64,000 nucleotides of DNA from Pseudoruegeria aquimaris (GTDB lineage Bacteria > Pseudomonadota > Alphaproteobacteria > Rhodobacterales > Rhodobacteraceae): contig NZ_FWFQ01000016.1 in the NCBI RefSeq assembly GCF_900172235.1, forward strand, positions 33,154 to 97,153, read 5' to 3'. Both the position numbers and the translations under genes were made by a program. Shown here one piece after another: positions 41,030 to 49,742 of the stretch. Every line of letters begins with the position of its first letter. Position 1 is the stretch's first letter. The notes below the pieces were generated by a model. That model ran no database searches. It saw only the letters and a program-made list of their open reading frames with translations, and was not told the origin of the DNA.

Positions 41030-41359
41030 TCACTCCAAATGGAAGACTTCATCCATCATCGCCCACCACTCGCCCTCCTTGCGGGTGTCGAGCGGCACCT
41101 GGCAGGGCATGCAGACATCCCACCAGCGTTGCGTTTCGGGATCGGCGGCCATCTTCGCGGCATCGGCGGCGAAATCGGAGCCGTGGTATTCCCAGTAGCC
41201 GAAGAGGATGTTCTCGGGCTCCTTCAGGAAGATGGAGTAGTTGCGGATGTTGCAGGCGGAGATCATCGCAAGGACGCCGGGCCAGACATCGGCGTGCAGG
41301 CGCTTGTATTCCTCCACCTTTTCGGGCGCGACCCCGATCATCATGCCCATGCGCTGCAT
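41030..41359 (-). CDS. L-rhamnose/L-fucose mutarotase (RhaM family)
   Basis: A 109-residue RhaM-type protein. KVEEYKRLHADVWPGVL and NIRNYSIFL, ending in WWAMMDEVFHLE, follow the family; the His of HADVWP is the catalytic residue in RhaM. It interconverts anomers of 6-deoxy sugars. It is translationally coupled to the enolase-superfamily gene (TGATG). It is the best single clue that the transported sugar is L-rhamnose or L-fucose-like. Confidence 0.88.
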   Translation of the reverse strand: MQRMGMMIGVAPEKVEEYKRLHADVWPGVLAMISACNIRNYSIFLKEPENILFGYWEYHGSDFAADAAKMAADPETQRWWDVCMPCQVPLDTRKEGEWWAMMDEVFHLE

Positions 41360-42480
41360 CAGTTGGCTCCTTTCCCGAAGGCGTGGCTCAGGCCTGCGAT
41401 GCGGCCTGCATCGATGGCGTCGAAATCCCAGGCGATGCCCAGCCCCGGCGCATCGCTTGCGTAGGCGCGGCCCTGCTCCATGCGCATCGGCTCAGCGGTG
41501 AGGCTGTCGAGCTGGGGGATGTATTCGAGCCACGGCGCATTCGGGATCGCGCAGACGAGGCTTACGTGAAGCTCCATCAGGAAATGGGGGCAGACCGGCA
41601 CGTTGAAGGCCTCCGCCATGTGGGCGACCTTCATCCACGGGGTGATCCCCCCGATGCGGGCCACATCCACCTGCACGATGTCGGCGGCGCCGGCGGCAAG
41701 GTAATCCTTGAACTGGCTGAGGGAATACATGCTCTCGCCCACGGCGATCGGCACGGATGTAGAGGCCGCGAGCCGCGCGTGCTCCAGCACGTCATCGGCC
41801 GGCAGCGGCTCTTCGAACCATGCGATCCCCTGCTCTTCGAGCACGCGGGCGCGGCGGCCTGCTTCGGCCCCCGTCAGGCTCTGGTTGGCATCCACCATGA
41901 TCTCGTAGGCGGGGCCGACGGCCTCGCGCACCGCCGTGAGCCGCTCGCGATCTTCGCTCAGGTGGGGCCGGCCGATCTTGATCTTGGAGCCCGCGAACCC
42001 CTTGCCCTGCGCGTCCAACGCATCGGCGACCAGATCCTCGGTGGGGATATGCAGCCAGCCGCCTTCGGTGGTGTACATCGGCACGCTGTCCTTCGCGCCG
42101 CCGAGCATCCGCCAGAGCGGCAGGCCCGCCCGCTTGCAGCGCAGATCCCAGAGCGCGGTGTCGATCGCAGCCAGCGCCAGCGAGGTGATCGCGCCGACGC
42201 TGGTGGCATGGGTGGAGAACAGCAGATCGCGCCAGATCCGGCCGATCTCCTCGGCCTCCCGAGCGATCAACTGCGGGGCGAGCGTTTCCTTCAGCAGGCT
42301 CATCACGGCAGGGCCGCCCTGCCCGATGGTGTAGCTGTAGCCCACCCCTTGCGCGCCGTCGGAATCGGTGAGGCGCACGAAGGGCGTTTCCTGCGAGACG
42401 AAACTCTGGATCGCATCCGAGCGCCGCACCTTGGGCTTCAGATCGTTCATCCAGATTTCGACACGTTCGATCCTGGCCAT
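41359..42480 (-). CDS. Mandelate racemase/muconate lactonizing family sugar-acid dehydratase
   Basis: A 373-residue enolase-superfamily enzyme. Catalytic K166 and K168 (SKIKIG), metal ligands D197, E223 and E249, and a C-terminal H299 in CPHF identify an acid-sugar dehydratase with a KxK and His pair. It is shorter than classical L-fuconate dehydratase (about 440), so L-fuconate, L-rhamnonate or a related aldonate are all possible. It lies next to the transporter ATPase gene with a five-base gap. Confidence 0.85.
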   Translation of the reverse strand: MARIERVEIWMNDLKPKVRRSDAIQSFVSQETPFVRLTDSDGAQGVGYSYTIGQGGPAVMSLLKETLAPQLIAREAEEIGRIWRDLLFSTHATSVGAITSLALAAIDTALWDLRCKRAGLPLWRMLGGAKDSVPMYTTEGGWLHIPTEDLVADALDAQGKGFAGSKIKIGRPHLSEDRERLTAVREAVGPAYEIMVDANQSLTGAEAGRRARVLEEQGIAWFEEPLPADDVLEHARLAASTSVPIAVGESMYSLSQFKDYLAAGAADIVQVDVARIGGITPWMKVAHMAEAFNVPVCPHFLMELHVSLVCAIPNAPWLEYIPQLDSLTAEPMRMEQGRAYASDAPGLGIAWDFDAIDAGRIAGLSHAFGKGAN

Positions 42481-42485
42481 GGCGC

Positions 42486-43574
42486 TTACCTCAGGCTGGC
42501 TTCACTGGCCGCGTCGAACAGGTGACAACGGGTCAGATCGAGCTGGAAGGGGAGCGTTTCTCCCGGCGAAACGGGCCGCGGGTTCAGCATCTTTGCCTGC
42601 ACCTCGCGCCCCGCCAGCGAAGAGAAGAGCAGCGTTTCGGTGCCCAAGGGCTCCGAGAGGTTCACCTTCATGTCGAAGGCGGCGTGCTGGCCCTCCATGG
42701 GGAGGGAATGGCCGCGCGGCATCAGGTTGTCGGCGCGGAAACCGAGGATCACCGCCTGCCCTTCCCGCACCTTGCCCTCAAAAGCACTGGGCAAGGCCAC
42801 GGAGGGGCCGTTTTCAATGGCCACCTCACCGTTCGTGATGGTGGCGGGCAGCAGGTTCATCGGCGGGGAGCCGATGAAGGTGGCCACGAAAGTGTTCACC
42901 GGGTTTTCAAACACCTCCAGCGGCGTGCCGACCTGCTCGATATGGCCATCGCGCATGATCACGATGCGGTCGGCGAGCGTCATCGCCTCCACCTGATCAT
43001 GGGTCACGTAAACGATGGTGGATTGCACCTTCTGGTGCAGCTTCTTGATCTCGGTGCGCATCTGGGTGCGCAGCTTGGCGTCCAGGTTGGAGAGCGGCTC
43101 GTCGAACAGGAAGACCTCGGGGTGGCGCACGATGGCGCGGCCCATGGCCACCCGCTGGCGCTGCCCGCCCGAAAGCGCGCCGGGTTTTCTGTCCATGTAG
43201 TCGCTGAGCGACAGGATGTTGGCCGCCTCCTCCACCGCCCTGTCGATCTCGCTTTGCGGCCTGTTGGCGATCTTCAGCGAGAAGCCGAGGTTCTCGCGCA
43301 CCGTCATGTGCGGGTAGAGCGCGTAGTTCTGGAACACCATGGAGATGTTGCGGTGGCGGGGCGGCAGATCGTTGACCACCCGTTCCCCGATCGCGATCTC
43401 GCCGCCGGAGATGGCTTCGAGCCCGGCGATCATCCGCAGCGTGGTGGATTTCCCGCAGCCCGAGGGGCCGACGAGCACGACGAATTCATTGTCGGCGATA
43501 TCGAGGTCGATCCCGTGGACGACCTCCAGAGACCCGTATTTCTTCACGACGCTGCGCAGTTGGACCTGGGCCAT
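42486..43574 (-). CDS. Sugar ABC transporter ATP-binding protein (UgpC/MsmK-like)
   Basis: A 362-residue MalK-type ATPase. Walker [10 protein letters not shown] at residues 36-44, [30 protein letters not shown], and a C-terminal TOBE domain. It energises the permeases at 43578 and 44454. Close resemblance to ugpC at 29406 reflects family membership; context makes this a sugar importer. Confidence 0.92.
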   Translation of the reverse strand: MAQVQLRSVVKKYGSLEVVHGIDLDIADNEFVVLVGPSGCGKSTTLRMIAGLEAISGGEIAIGERVVNDLPPRHRNISMVFQNYALYPHMTVRENLGFSLKIANRPQSEIDRAVEEAANILSLSDYMDRKPGALSGGQRQRVAMGRAIVRHPEVFLFDEPLSNLDAKLRTQMRTEIKKLHQKVQSTIVYVTHDQVEAMTLADRIVIMRDGHIEQVGTPLEVFENPVNTFVATFIGSPPMNLLPATITNGEVAIENGPSVALPSAFEGKVREGQAVILGFRADNLMPRGHSLPMEGQHAAFDMKVNLSEPLGTETLLFSSLAGREVQAKMLNPRPVSPGETLPFQLDLTRCHLFDAASEASLR

Positions 43575-43577
43575 GGC

Positions 43578-44444
43578 TTATCCTTTCACGCCGCCGAAGG
43601 TGAGGCCGGCAATGAGATGTTTCTGAACGATGAAGGTGAGGATGAGGGCGGGGATGATCATCAGCACCGCGAGCGCGCACATGCCGCCCCAGTTGATGGT
43701 GAACTCGCTGGTGAAATCGCGCAGGCCCACCGGCATCGTCTTGGAGAATGTCGAGCGGGTGAGCTGGCTTGCCAGCGCGTATTCGTTCCACGAGGTGAGG
43801 AAGGCGAAGATCCCGGCCGAAGCGATCCCGGCGCGGGCGACGGGGAATTCCACCTTCCAGAAGGCCTGCCAACGGGTGCAGCCGTCGATCTCGGCGGCCT
43901 CCGCGAGTTCGATGGGCACCTGACGGAAGAAGCCGTCGATCAGCCAGATCGTGAAGGGAACGTTGAGCGCCACGTAGACGAGGATCAGCCCGACGTGGGT
44001 ATCGATCAGCCCGGTCTTGGCCATCACGATGAACAGCGGCAGCGAAAGCGAGACCCCCGGCACCGCACGGGTGAGCATGAGGCCGATGAAGATCCCCGCC
44101 TTGCCCTTGAAGCGGTAGCGCGCGAAGGCGTAGCCGCCGGCCATCCCCACGAGAATGGCGATCACGGTGGAGGTGACGGAGATGATCAGCGAATTGGTGA
44201 AATACTGCACCACCGGCACGCCGCCCTCGCCCACTGCGCCGAACATGGCGCGGTAGTTGTCGAGGTTCAGCTCCGAGGGGATCCAGACCGGCGGCTTGGC
44301 CATGATCTCGACCGTGGGGCGAAAGGAGTTGAGCACGATCCACAGCCCCGGCACGCAGATGATGGCCATGGCGATGAAGAGCGCAACGAGGTGGAGCGCC
44401 TTGAGGATGCGCGCCTTGATGCGATGTTTGAGATTCTCGTTCAT
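43578..44444 (-). CDS. Sugar ABC transporter permease (MalG type)
   Basis: A 288-residue six-helix permease with EAA loop EAAEIDGCTRWQAFWKVEFPVA. N-terminal RIKARILKALHL then the first helix. Spacing of three bases to the ATPase gene and nine from the other permease. Confidence 0.92.
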   Translation of the reverse strand: MNENLKHRIKARILKALHLVALFIAMAIICVPGLWIVLNSFRPTVEIMAKPPVWIPSELNLDNYRAMFGAVGEGGVPVVQYFTNSLIISVTSTVIAILVGMAGGYAFARYRFKGKAGIFIGLMLTRAVPGVSLSLPLFIVMAKTGLIDTHVGLILVYVALNVPFTIWLIDGFFRQVPIELAEAAEIDGCTRWQAFWKVEFPVARAGIASAGIFAFLTSWNEYALASQLTRSTFSKTMPVGLRDFTSEFTINWGGMCALAVLMIIPALILTFIVQKHLIAGLTFGGVKG

Positions 44445-44453
44445 GGCGCCCTC

Positions 44454-45350
44454 CTAGCTCGCCATGCCAAGCTCGCCGCGCGCGGCGTTGAGCTTGCGGA
44501 AGAAGTAGACGGTGAAGAAGATCGCCAGGAAGATGGAGATGTAGCCCATCGCGTTGGCGTAGCCCATGCGGGCATCGACGTAGCCGGTGCGCCCGATCAG
44601 CGTCCAGAGAAGCTCGGTGCGCCGGGCCGGGCCGCCGTTGGTCATGATCTGCACGATGTCATAGGCGCGGGCCACGTCCAGCGAGCGGATGGCAAGCGCG
44701 ATGTAGATGAAGGGCATGATGAAGGGCAGCGTGATGTGGCGGAAAGTCTGCCACGGGGTGCAGCCGTCCACGGTGGCGGCCTCGATCGGATCGCGCGGTA
44801 CCGCGAAGAGCCCGGCGAGGATCAGGATCGCGAAGACGGAGGTGGCGGACCACATCTCGGCCACGAGGATGGAGAAGAAGGCGAGCTTTCCGTCCACCAG
44901 CCAGGGGATGGCCTGATCGGTGAGGCCCAGCGATTGCAGGGCGTTGTTCACGAGGCCGACGTTGTCGTTGAAGATGAACTTGAACTGGAAGCCCACGAGG
45001 ATCGGCGAGAACATCATCGGAAACATCATGATGGTGCGCAGGGTGCGCTGGCCCCAGGTGACCTTGTTGACCAGCAGCGCCAGCCCCAGCCCCATCAGCA
45101 TTTCGAGGTTCAGCGCGATGGTGAGCAGCAGCACGGTGCGGCCGAAGGCCGTCCAGAAATGGATGCTTGTGAGCGCCTTTTCGTAGTTGGCGAAACCGAT
45201 CCAGCGATAAAGCGAATCCGGCCTCGTCAGGCGATAGGGTGTGAAGCTCGAGTAGAGCGACAGCAGCAGCGGGATAAGCACCACGGCGGCCAGGATGATG
45301 ATCGCGGGCAGCAGCAGGACAAACCACGCCGGTGGCTTCAGTCGGGACAT
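44454..45350 (-). CDS. Sugar ABC transporter permease (MalF type)
   Basis: A 298-residue permease with six helices and EAA loop EAATVDGCTPWQTFRHITLPF. It begins MSRLKPPAWFVLLLPA. It follows the binding-protein gene after a gap containing an 11-bp hairpin. Confidence 0.92.
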   Translation of the reverse strand: MSRLKPPAWFVLLLPAIIILAAVVLIPLLLSLYSSFTPYRLTRPDSLYRWIGFANYEKALTSIHFWTAFGRTVLLLTIALNLEMLMGLGLALLVNKVTWGQRTLRTIMMFPMMFSPILVGFQFKFIFNDNVGLVNNALQSLGLTDQAIPWLVDGKLAFFSILVAEMWSATSVFAILILAGLFAVPRDPIEAATVDGCTPWQTFRHITLPFIMPFIYIALAIRSLDVARAYDIVQIMTNGGPARRTELLWTLIGRTGYVDARMGYANAMGYISIFLAIFFTVYFFRKLNAARGELGMAS

Positions 45351-45391
45351 CGGCCAAACTTTCCTGATTGGGGTGTCTGTGGGGCGGGTGT

Positions 45392-45424
45392 CGGCAGGCG
45401 GCGCGGGAGAGCCGCCGCCTGCCG
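45392..45424 (-). other. Intercistronic hairpin between solute-binding protein and permease genes
   Basis: Perfect 11-bp arms at 45392-45402 and 45414-45424, loop of 11 bases, 16 bases after the binding-protein stop. It parallels the ugpB-ugpA hairpin and probably sets the binding protein : permease ratio. Confidence 0.7.
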
Positions 45425-45439
45425 GATCGAAGGCGACGC

Positions 45440-46747
45440 CTAGTAGACGCCTTCTTCCTGCATCAGCTCGTCCACGGCCTCGGCAGCCGTCTCAAGCGCT
45501 TCCTCCACGGTCTTGTCGCCGAGGATCGCGGCCTGAAGCTCGGGGAAGATAAGGTTCGTGGCTTCGATCCAGTAAGGCGTCTGCGGGGCCGGGAAGGCAT
45601 GGCTCGCGGCCGCCTGGAAGGCCTGCAGAACTTCGGTGCGGTAGGCATCGCCTTCGGCGCTGGCCACCACGTGCTCCCACACGGCGGAGCGGGTGGGCAG
45701 CGGGCCGGCCGCGCTTTCAAGCTTCTGGCTGTCCTCGTTGGTCAGCCAATCCACCAGCGAGGCGGCGGCTTCCTTGTGCTCACAGGATTCCGTGACGGAG
45801 AACCCGTGGTGCCCGGACCAGCCGGTGCGCGCCCCGGAGGAGCCTGCCGGCTGCACCTTCACGCCCACGTTGCCGGCGGCCTTGGAGGCGGCGGGATCGT
45901 TGAAGAAACCGGCCCAGCCCGGCCAATCGAGATTGAGCGCGATGGTGCCGGAGGCAAAGCCCTGCCCGAGATCATCCCAGAGGTAGGAGGTGGTGCCCGG
46001 CGGCACGGCGCCCGCCTCGTAGAGATCCACGAACCATTGCAGCGCGCGCTTGCCCGCGTCGGAGTTGAATGCCGGGGACCAGTCCTCGTTGAACAGCTGG
46101 CCGCCCTCGGCCACGACCATCTCGTAGAAGCGGCCGACGATGGCCTCATCCTTGCCGGCGTATTGGGTGCCGTAGAAGTTGGGCGCATCGGTAAAGAAGA
46201 TCGCCTGCTCCTTCACCTCTTCCCACGTGTCGGGCGGCATCAGATCCTTGCCCGTCTTTTCCTTGTAGGCGGCCTTGTTGGCCTCGTCCTCGTAGATGTC
46301 CTTCAGGTAGTAGAGCGCCGAAACGTCGAACTGCGCGCGCGGCAGCATCACCAGCGCGTCGCCGATCTTCGAAGCCGCGATGTTGGCGGGTACGAATTCG
46401 GCGATCGTCTCTGCCGAGAGATAGGGCGTCAGATCCGTGTAGAGGTTCGGATACTGCGACGCAAAGGAAGAGTGGTTGGAGCCGACGCACCAGCCCAACG
46501 TGCCGGCGGCGAGATCGGATTTGAATTCCTTGTCCAGCTCGAAGTGGTTCTTCTTGCTGATCACCTCCACCTTCGCACCGGTCGCCGCCTCCCACTCACT
46601 GATGCGCGCATACAGGGCTTCATACTGCTGGCCGCCGATCAGCTTGGCCTGCAGCGTGATGCCGTCAAATTCTCCCGCGCCCGCAAGGCCGGCGGCCATC
46701 GAAAGCGCCGTTGCACCAAGCAACGCATTGATTCCAGAGCGTTTCAT
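45440..46747 (-). CDS. Sugar ABC transporter substrate-binding protein
   Basis: A 435-residue extracellular solute-binding protein family 1 member. The ATG at 46747 has GGGAGGAA six bases upstream; the signal peptide ends near AGLAGA (residue 24). It is the first gene of the minus-strand operon 45440-34663. Its ligand is likely a 6-deoxy sugar or its oligosaccharide, judged only from the enzymes. It faces a lactonase gene across an operator palindrome. Confidence 0.9.
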   Translation of the reverse strand: MKRSGINALLGATALSMAAGLAGAGEFDGITLQAKLIGGQQYEALYARISEWEAATGAKVEVISKKNHFELDKEFKSDLAAGTLGWCVGSNHSSFASQYPNLYTDLTPYLSAETIAEFVPANIAASKIGDALVMLPRAQFDVSALYYLKDIYEDEANKAAYKEKTGKDLMPPDTWEEVKEQAIFFTDAPNFYGTQYAGKDEAIVGRFYEMVVAEGGQLFNEDWSPAFNSDAGKRALQWFVDLYEAGAVPPGTTSYLWDDLGQGFASGTIALNLDWPGWAGFFNDPAASKAAGNVGVKVQPAGSSGARTGWSGHHGFSVTESCEHKEAAASLVDWLTNEDSQKLESAAGPLPTRSAVWEHVVASAEGDAYRTEVLQAFQAAASHAFPAPQTPYWIEATNLIFPELQAAILGDKTVEEALETAAEAVDELMQEEGVY

Positions 46748-46818
46748 CAAGTTCCTCCCAAGATGGCGAGCCATTTGTCTGGTCGTCTGGCGGCTCGCTG
46801 CGTGTTTTATGGATAAAC

Positions 46819-46839
46819 TTGACTTTCATATTTAGTCAA
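46819..46839. promoter_or_regulatory. Palindrome TTGACT-N9-AGTCAA in the divergent promoter region
   Basis: Perfect 6-bp arms 21 bp overall, between the divergent transporter and lactonase genes. Each arm can serve as a -35 box (TTGACT) facing outward in opposite directions, so a bound regulator would block both promoters. The adjacent IclR gene is the likely regulator. Confidence 0.65.
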
Positions 46840-46901
46840 TGCTTATCTTCCCCAACGGCAGCACCACCCCGCCGCAGCCCCGCCACCGCCCCGGAGGACC
46901 C

Positions 46902-47750
46902 ATGCTTTTCGACACGCATCTGCACCTGATCTACCCGGAACGCCTGAGCTATCCGTGGCTTGCGGATTTCGCGGCGCTGAACCGGCCGAGCACCTTCGAC
47001 GCCTACCGCGTGCTGGCGGGCCGGCTGGGAATCACCGGCTGCCTGCACATGGAGGTCGATGTCGCCGAATCGCAGATCGCGGCCGAGACCGATCTCGTGG
47101 AGGAGCTGATGGCGTCGGAGGGCTCGCTGATGCGTGGTGCGATCTCTTCCTGCCGGCCCGAAAGCGAGGGCTTTGCCGCCTTTCTCGAAGCCGCGCGGGC
47201 GCGCCCCGCGATCAAGGGGTTCCGCCGCGTGCTGCACGTGGTGGACGACGATCTGAGCACCACGCCCCTGTTCCGCGACAACGTGAAACGGCTCTCCGGC
47301 ACCGGGCTGACCTTCGATCTCTGCGTGCAACCGCGCCAGCACGGGATCGCGGCGGCGCTGGTGGACCATTGCCCGGACGTGACCTTCATCCTCGATCACT
47401 GCGGCGTGCCCGACATCGCGGGCGGCACGTTCGAGGCCTGGCAGGCGGGTATGCGCGCGCTGGCCGAGCGGCCCAACGTGGTGGCCAAAATCTCCGGCGT
47501 GGTGGCCTACGGCGATGCCGAGCGCTGGTCGCTCGCCGATCTGCGCCCCTACGTGGAGGCCACCGCCGAAGCCTTCGGCCCGGAACGGCTTGTCTGGGGT
47601 TCCGACAGCCCTGTATGCAACCTGGGCGGCGGGCTGCCCACCTGGGTGGCCGCCACCCACGCCCTGACCGCCGGTTGGAGCGCGGCCGAGCGCACCGCGC
47701 TCTATGCCGGCAACGCCCGGCGGATCTGGAACCTGCAAGGCGACGAGTGA
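46902..47750 (+). CDS. Amidohydrolase-family lactonase, probable L-fuconolactonase
   Basis: A 282-residue amidohydrolase_2 protein. I used the ATG at 46902 with GGAGG five bases upstream. FDTHLHLIYPERLSYPWL matches the N-terminus of L-fuconolactonases and related lactonases, with the metal-binding HxH; ILDHCGVPD and WGSDSPVCN carry the later His and Asp ligands. It opens the aldonolactone to the acid that the dehydratase uses. The stop overlaps the IclR start. Confidence 0.86.
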   Translation: MLFDTHLHLIYPERLSYPWLADFAALNRPSTFDAYRVLAGRLGITGCLHMEVDVAESQIAAETDLVEELMASEGSLMRGAISSCRPESEGFAAFLEAARARPAIKGFRRVLHVVDDDLSTTPLFRDNVKRLSGTGLTFDLCVQPRQHGIAAALVDHCPDVTFILDHCGVPDIAGGTFEAWQAGMRALAERPNVVAKISGVVAYGDAERWSLADLRPYVEATAEAFGPERLVWGSDSPVCNLGGGLPTWVAATHALTAGWSAAERTALYAGNARRIWNLQGDE

Positions 47751-48565
47751 TGGACAAGAGTGTGCGCGAAACGACGGCGCGGTTTGAAAGCGGCAAATAC
47801 AGCGCCCCGGCGCTTTCCAAGGGGCTCGACATCCTCGAGCTGCTGGCGGAGGAGCCGCGCGGCTTCAAGAAGAGCGAGATCGCGGCGGCGCTGGACCGCT
47901 CTCTTTCCGAGATCTTCCGGATGCTCACCGTGCTGCAGGAACGCGGCTACGTGATGCTGGACCCGGACAGCGAGCGCTACACGCTGACGATGCTGCTGTT
48001 CGAACTGGCCCACCGCCATCCGCCCACCAAGCGGCTGACCCGCCTGGCCGGCTCCGTCATGGAGGGGGTCGCGCAGGAGACGAACCAATCGGTGCACCTG
48101 GCGATCCTGCACGGCAGCAACATCCTCGTCATCGCCCAGACGGACCCGCCCGGCAACAACATCACCTCCGTGCGCCTCGGGGCACGGGTGCCCATCGTCG
48201 TCACCGCTTCGGGCGCGGTGCTGACCCATCGCTTCGACCCGGAGCGCCGGGCCGAGCTGCTGGCACGCATCCCCGACATCAAGCCCGACGACCGGGCCAA
48301 GTTCGAGGAAAGCGTCGCGCAGGCCAAGGCGCTGGGATACTGCGAAAGCCCCTCCATGGTGATCGCGGGCGTCCACAACATCTCCGTGCCCGTGTTTTCC
48401 TACGCCGGCGAGGTGATCGCGGCGCTGACCATGCCCTACATCCGGCGGCTCACCGAGAAGGGCGACCCCGATTTCGACTCCTGCAAGGCGATCCTCGTGG
48501 AGGCCGCCAAGGCCCTCTCCGAGAAGCTGGGCGCGGGCGCGGCCGGGCCGGAGGACGGCGCATGA
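47750..48565 (+). CDS. IclR-family transcriptional regulator
   Basis: A 271-residue IclR protein. The N-terminal winged helix (ALSKGLDILELLAEEPRGFKKSEIAAALDRSLSEIFRMLTVL, about residues 20-60) and C-terminal effector domain (residues 90-260) are complete. It is coupled to the lactonase gene and lies 900 bp from the divergent promoter palindrome. Likely a repressor of the sugar catabolic operons, with an aldonate as effector (inference). Confidence 0.9.
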   Translation: MDKSVRETTARFESGKYSAPALSKGLDILELLAEEPRGFKKSEIAAALDRSLSEIFRMLTVLQERGYVMLDPDSERYTLTMLLFELAHRHPPTKRLTRLAGSVMEGVAQETNQSVHLAILHGSNILVIAQTDPPGNNITSVRLGARVPIVVTASGAVLTHRFDPERRAELLARIPDIKPDDRAKFEESVAQAKALGYCESPSMVIAGVHNISVPVFSYAGEVIAALTMPYIRRLTEKGDPDFDSCKAILVEAAKALSEKLGAGAAGPEDGA

Positions 48566-49728
48566 GGCCGCCGCGGCTGCATGGCTCGGGCGAAACCGTC
48601 GTCCTGCGCGGCATGACGTGGTCCGACCCGCGCGGTTACGACCCCGTGGTCGCTGCCGGCGCGGCCTTCGCCGAGGCCAATCCCGGCGTCACCATCCAAT
48701 GGGACAAGCGCTCGCTTCAGGGCTTCGAGAGCACGCCGGTGGGCGAACTGGCCGCCAGCTACGACCTGATGGTCATCGACCACCCCCACACCGGCATCTG
48801 CGTGGCCGAAGGCTGCCTGCTGCCGCTGGACGAATGGCTCCCTGCCGAGGCGCTTCAGGCGCTGGCCAACGAGACCGTGGGCAAGAGCTTCGTCAGCTAC
48901 GCGATGCGGGGCCACCAGTGGGCGCTGCCCATCGACGCCGCCACGCAGGTGCAGGCACATCGCCCCGACCGCGGCCCGCGCGCCGAAAATTGGGCGGGCG
49001 TCATCGCCGCGGCGCAGGCCGGCGAGGTGATCCTGCCCCTGCGCCCGCCGCACAACCTGATGTGCCTCTACACGCTGGCGGCCAACATAGGGCAGCCCTG
49101 CGCCTCCGCCCGGGATCGCCTGCTGCCGCGTGCCGCGGGGCTTGCGGTTCTCGAAGCGCTCCTTGCCGTGAGCGACCATGTCGATCCGGCCTGCCACGAG
49201 ATGGACCCGATCGCGGCGCTGGACGCGCTCTGCGAAGACGGCGGCCGGCTCCGACTCGCACCCCTGACCTACCTCTACAAGGGCTACGCCAACGCCGGCT
49301 ATCGGCAGCACGCAGTGGCCTTTTCCGACATCGCCCCGCTGGGGCAAAGCGGCCCGCTCGGCTCCGCGCTCGGCGGCACCGGGATCGCCGTTTCCGCGCG
49401 CAGCGCCCATCCCGCGCTCGCCGCCGGTTTCGCCGGCTGGCTGGCCGGCGCCGACTGCCAGCGCACCATCTACGCGCAGTCCAACGGCCAGCCGGGCAAT
49501 GCCGTGGCCTGGGCCGATCCCGCGGTGAACGCGCCAGTCGAGGGCGCCTATTTCGCCACCCGCCAGACCCACGAAGCCGCCTGGCTGCGCCCGCGCCACG
49601 CCGGCTACATGGGCTTCCAGGAAGAAGGCGGCGAGCTCCTCACCGAAGCGCTCCGCCGCAGGCTCTCGCCCGAGGCCGCGCTCGACGCGCTCGACGCGCG
49701 CTTCGCCGCCAGCTTCGCCACCGATTGA
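48562..49728 (+). CDS. Solute-binding-protein-like protein lacking a signal peptide
   Basis: A 388-residue protein with the fold signature of extracellular solute-binding protein family 1 (VLRGMTWSDPRGYDPVVAAGAAFAEANPGVTIQWD..., YDLMVIDHPH, GGTGIAVSARSAHPALAAGFAGWL). The N-terminus MRPPRLHGSGETV has no hydrophobic core, and no upstream in-frame start provides one, so it should remain in the cytoplasm. It overlaps the IclR stop by four bases and is followed by a CoA-transferase. It may be a cytoplasmic ligand sensor or enzyme-partner; its role is unknown. Confidence 0.75.
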   Translation: MRPPRLHGSGETVVLRGMTWSDPRGYDPVVAAGAAFAEANPGVTIQWDKRSLQGFESTPVGELAASYDLMVIDHPHTGICVAEGCLLPLDEWLPAEALQALANETVGKSFVSYAMRGHQWALPIDAATQVQAHRPDRGPRAENWAGVIAAAQAGEVILPLRPPHNLMCLYTLAANIGQPCASARDRLLPRAAGLAVLEALLAVSDHVDPACHEMDPIAALDALCEDGGRLRLAPLTYLYKGYANAGYRQHAVAFSDIAPLGQSGPLGSALGGTGIAVSARSAHPALAAGFAGWLAGADCQRTIYAQSNGQPGNAVAWADPAVNAPVEGAYFATRQTHEAAWLRPRHAGYMGFQEEGGELLTEALRRRLSPEAALDALDARFAASFATD

Positions 49729-49742
49729 AACACGAGGCCACC

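Noticed and set aside
42522..45443. A 973-codon open frame on the plus strand
   Set aside because: It lies wholly antisense to four well-supported ABC transporter genes; its His/Asp/Gly/Arg-rich translation is the usual shadow in high-GC DNA.
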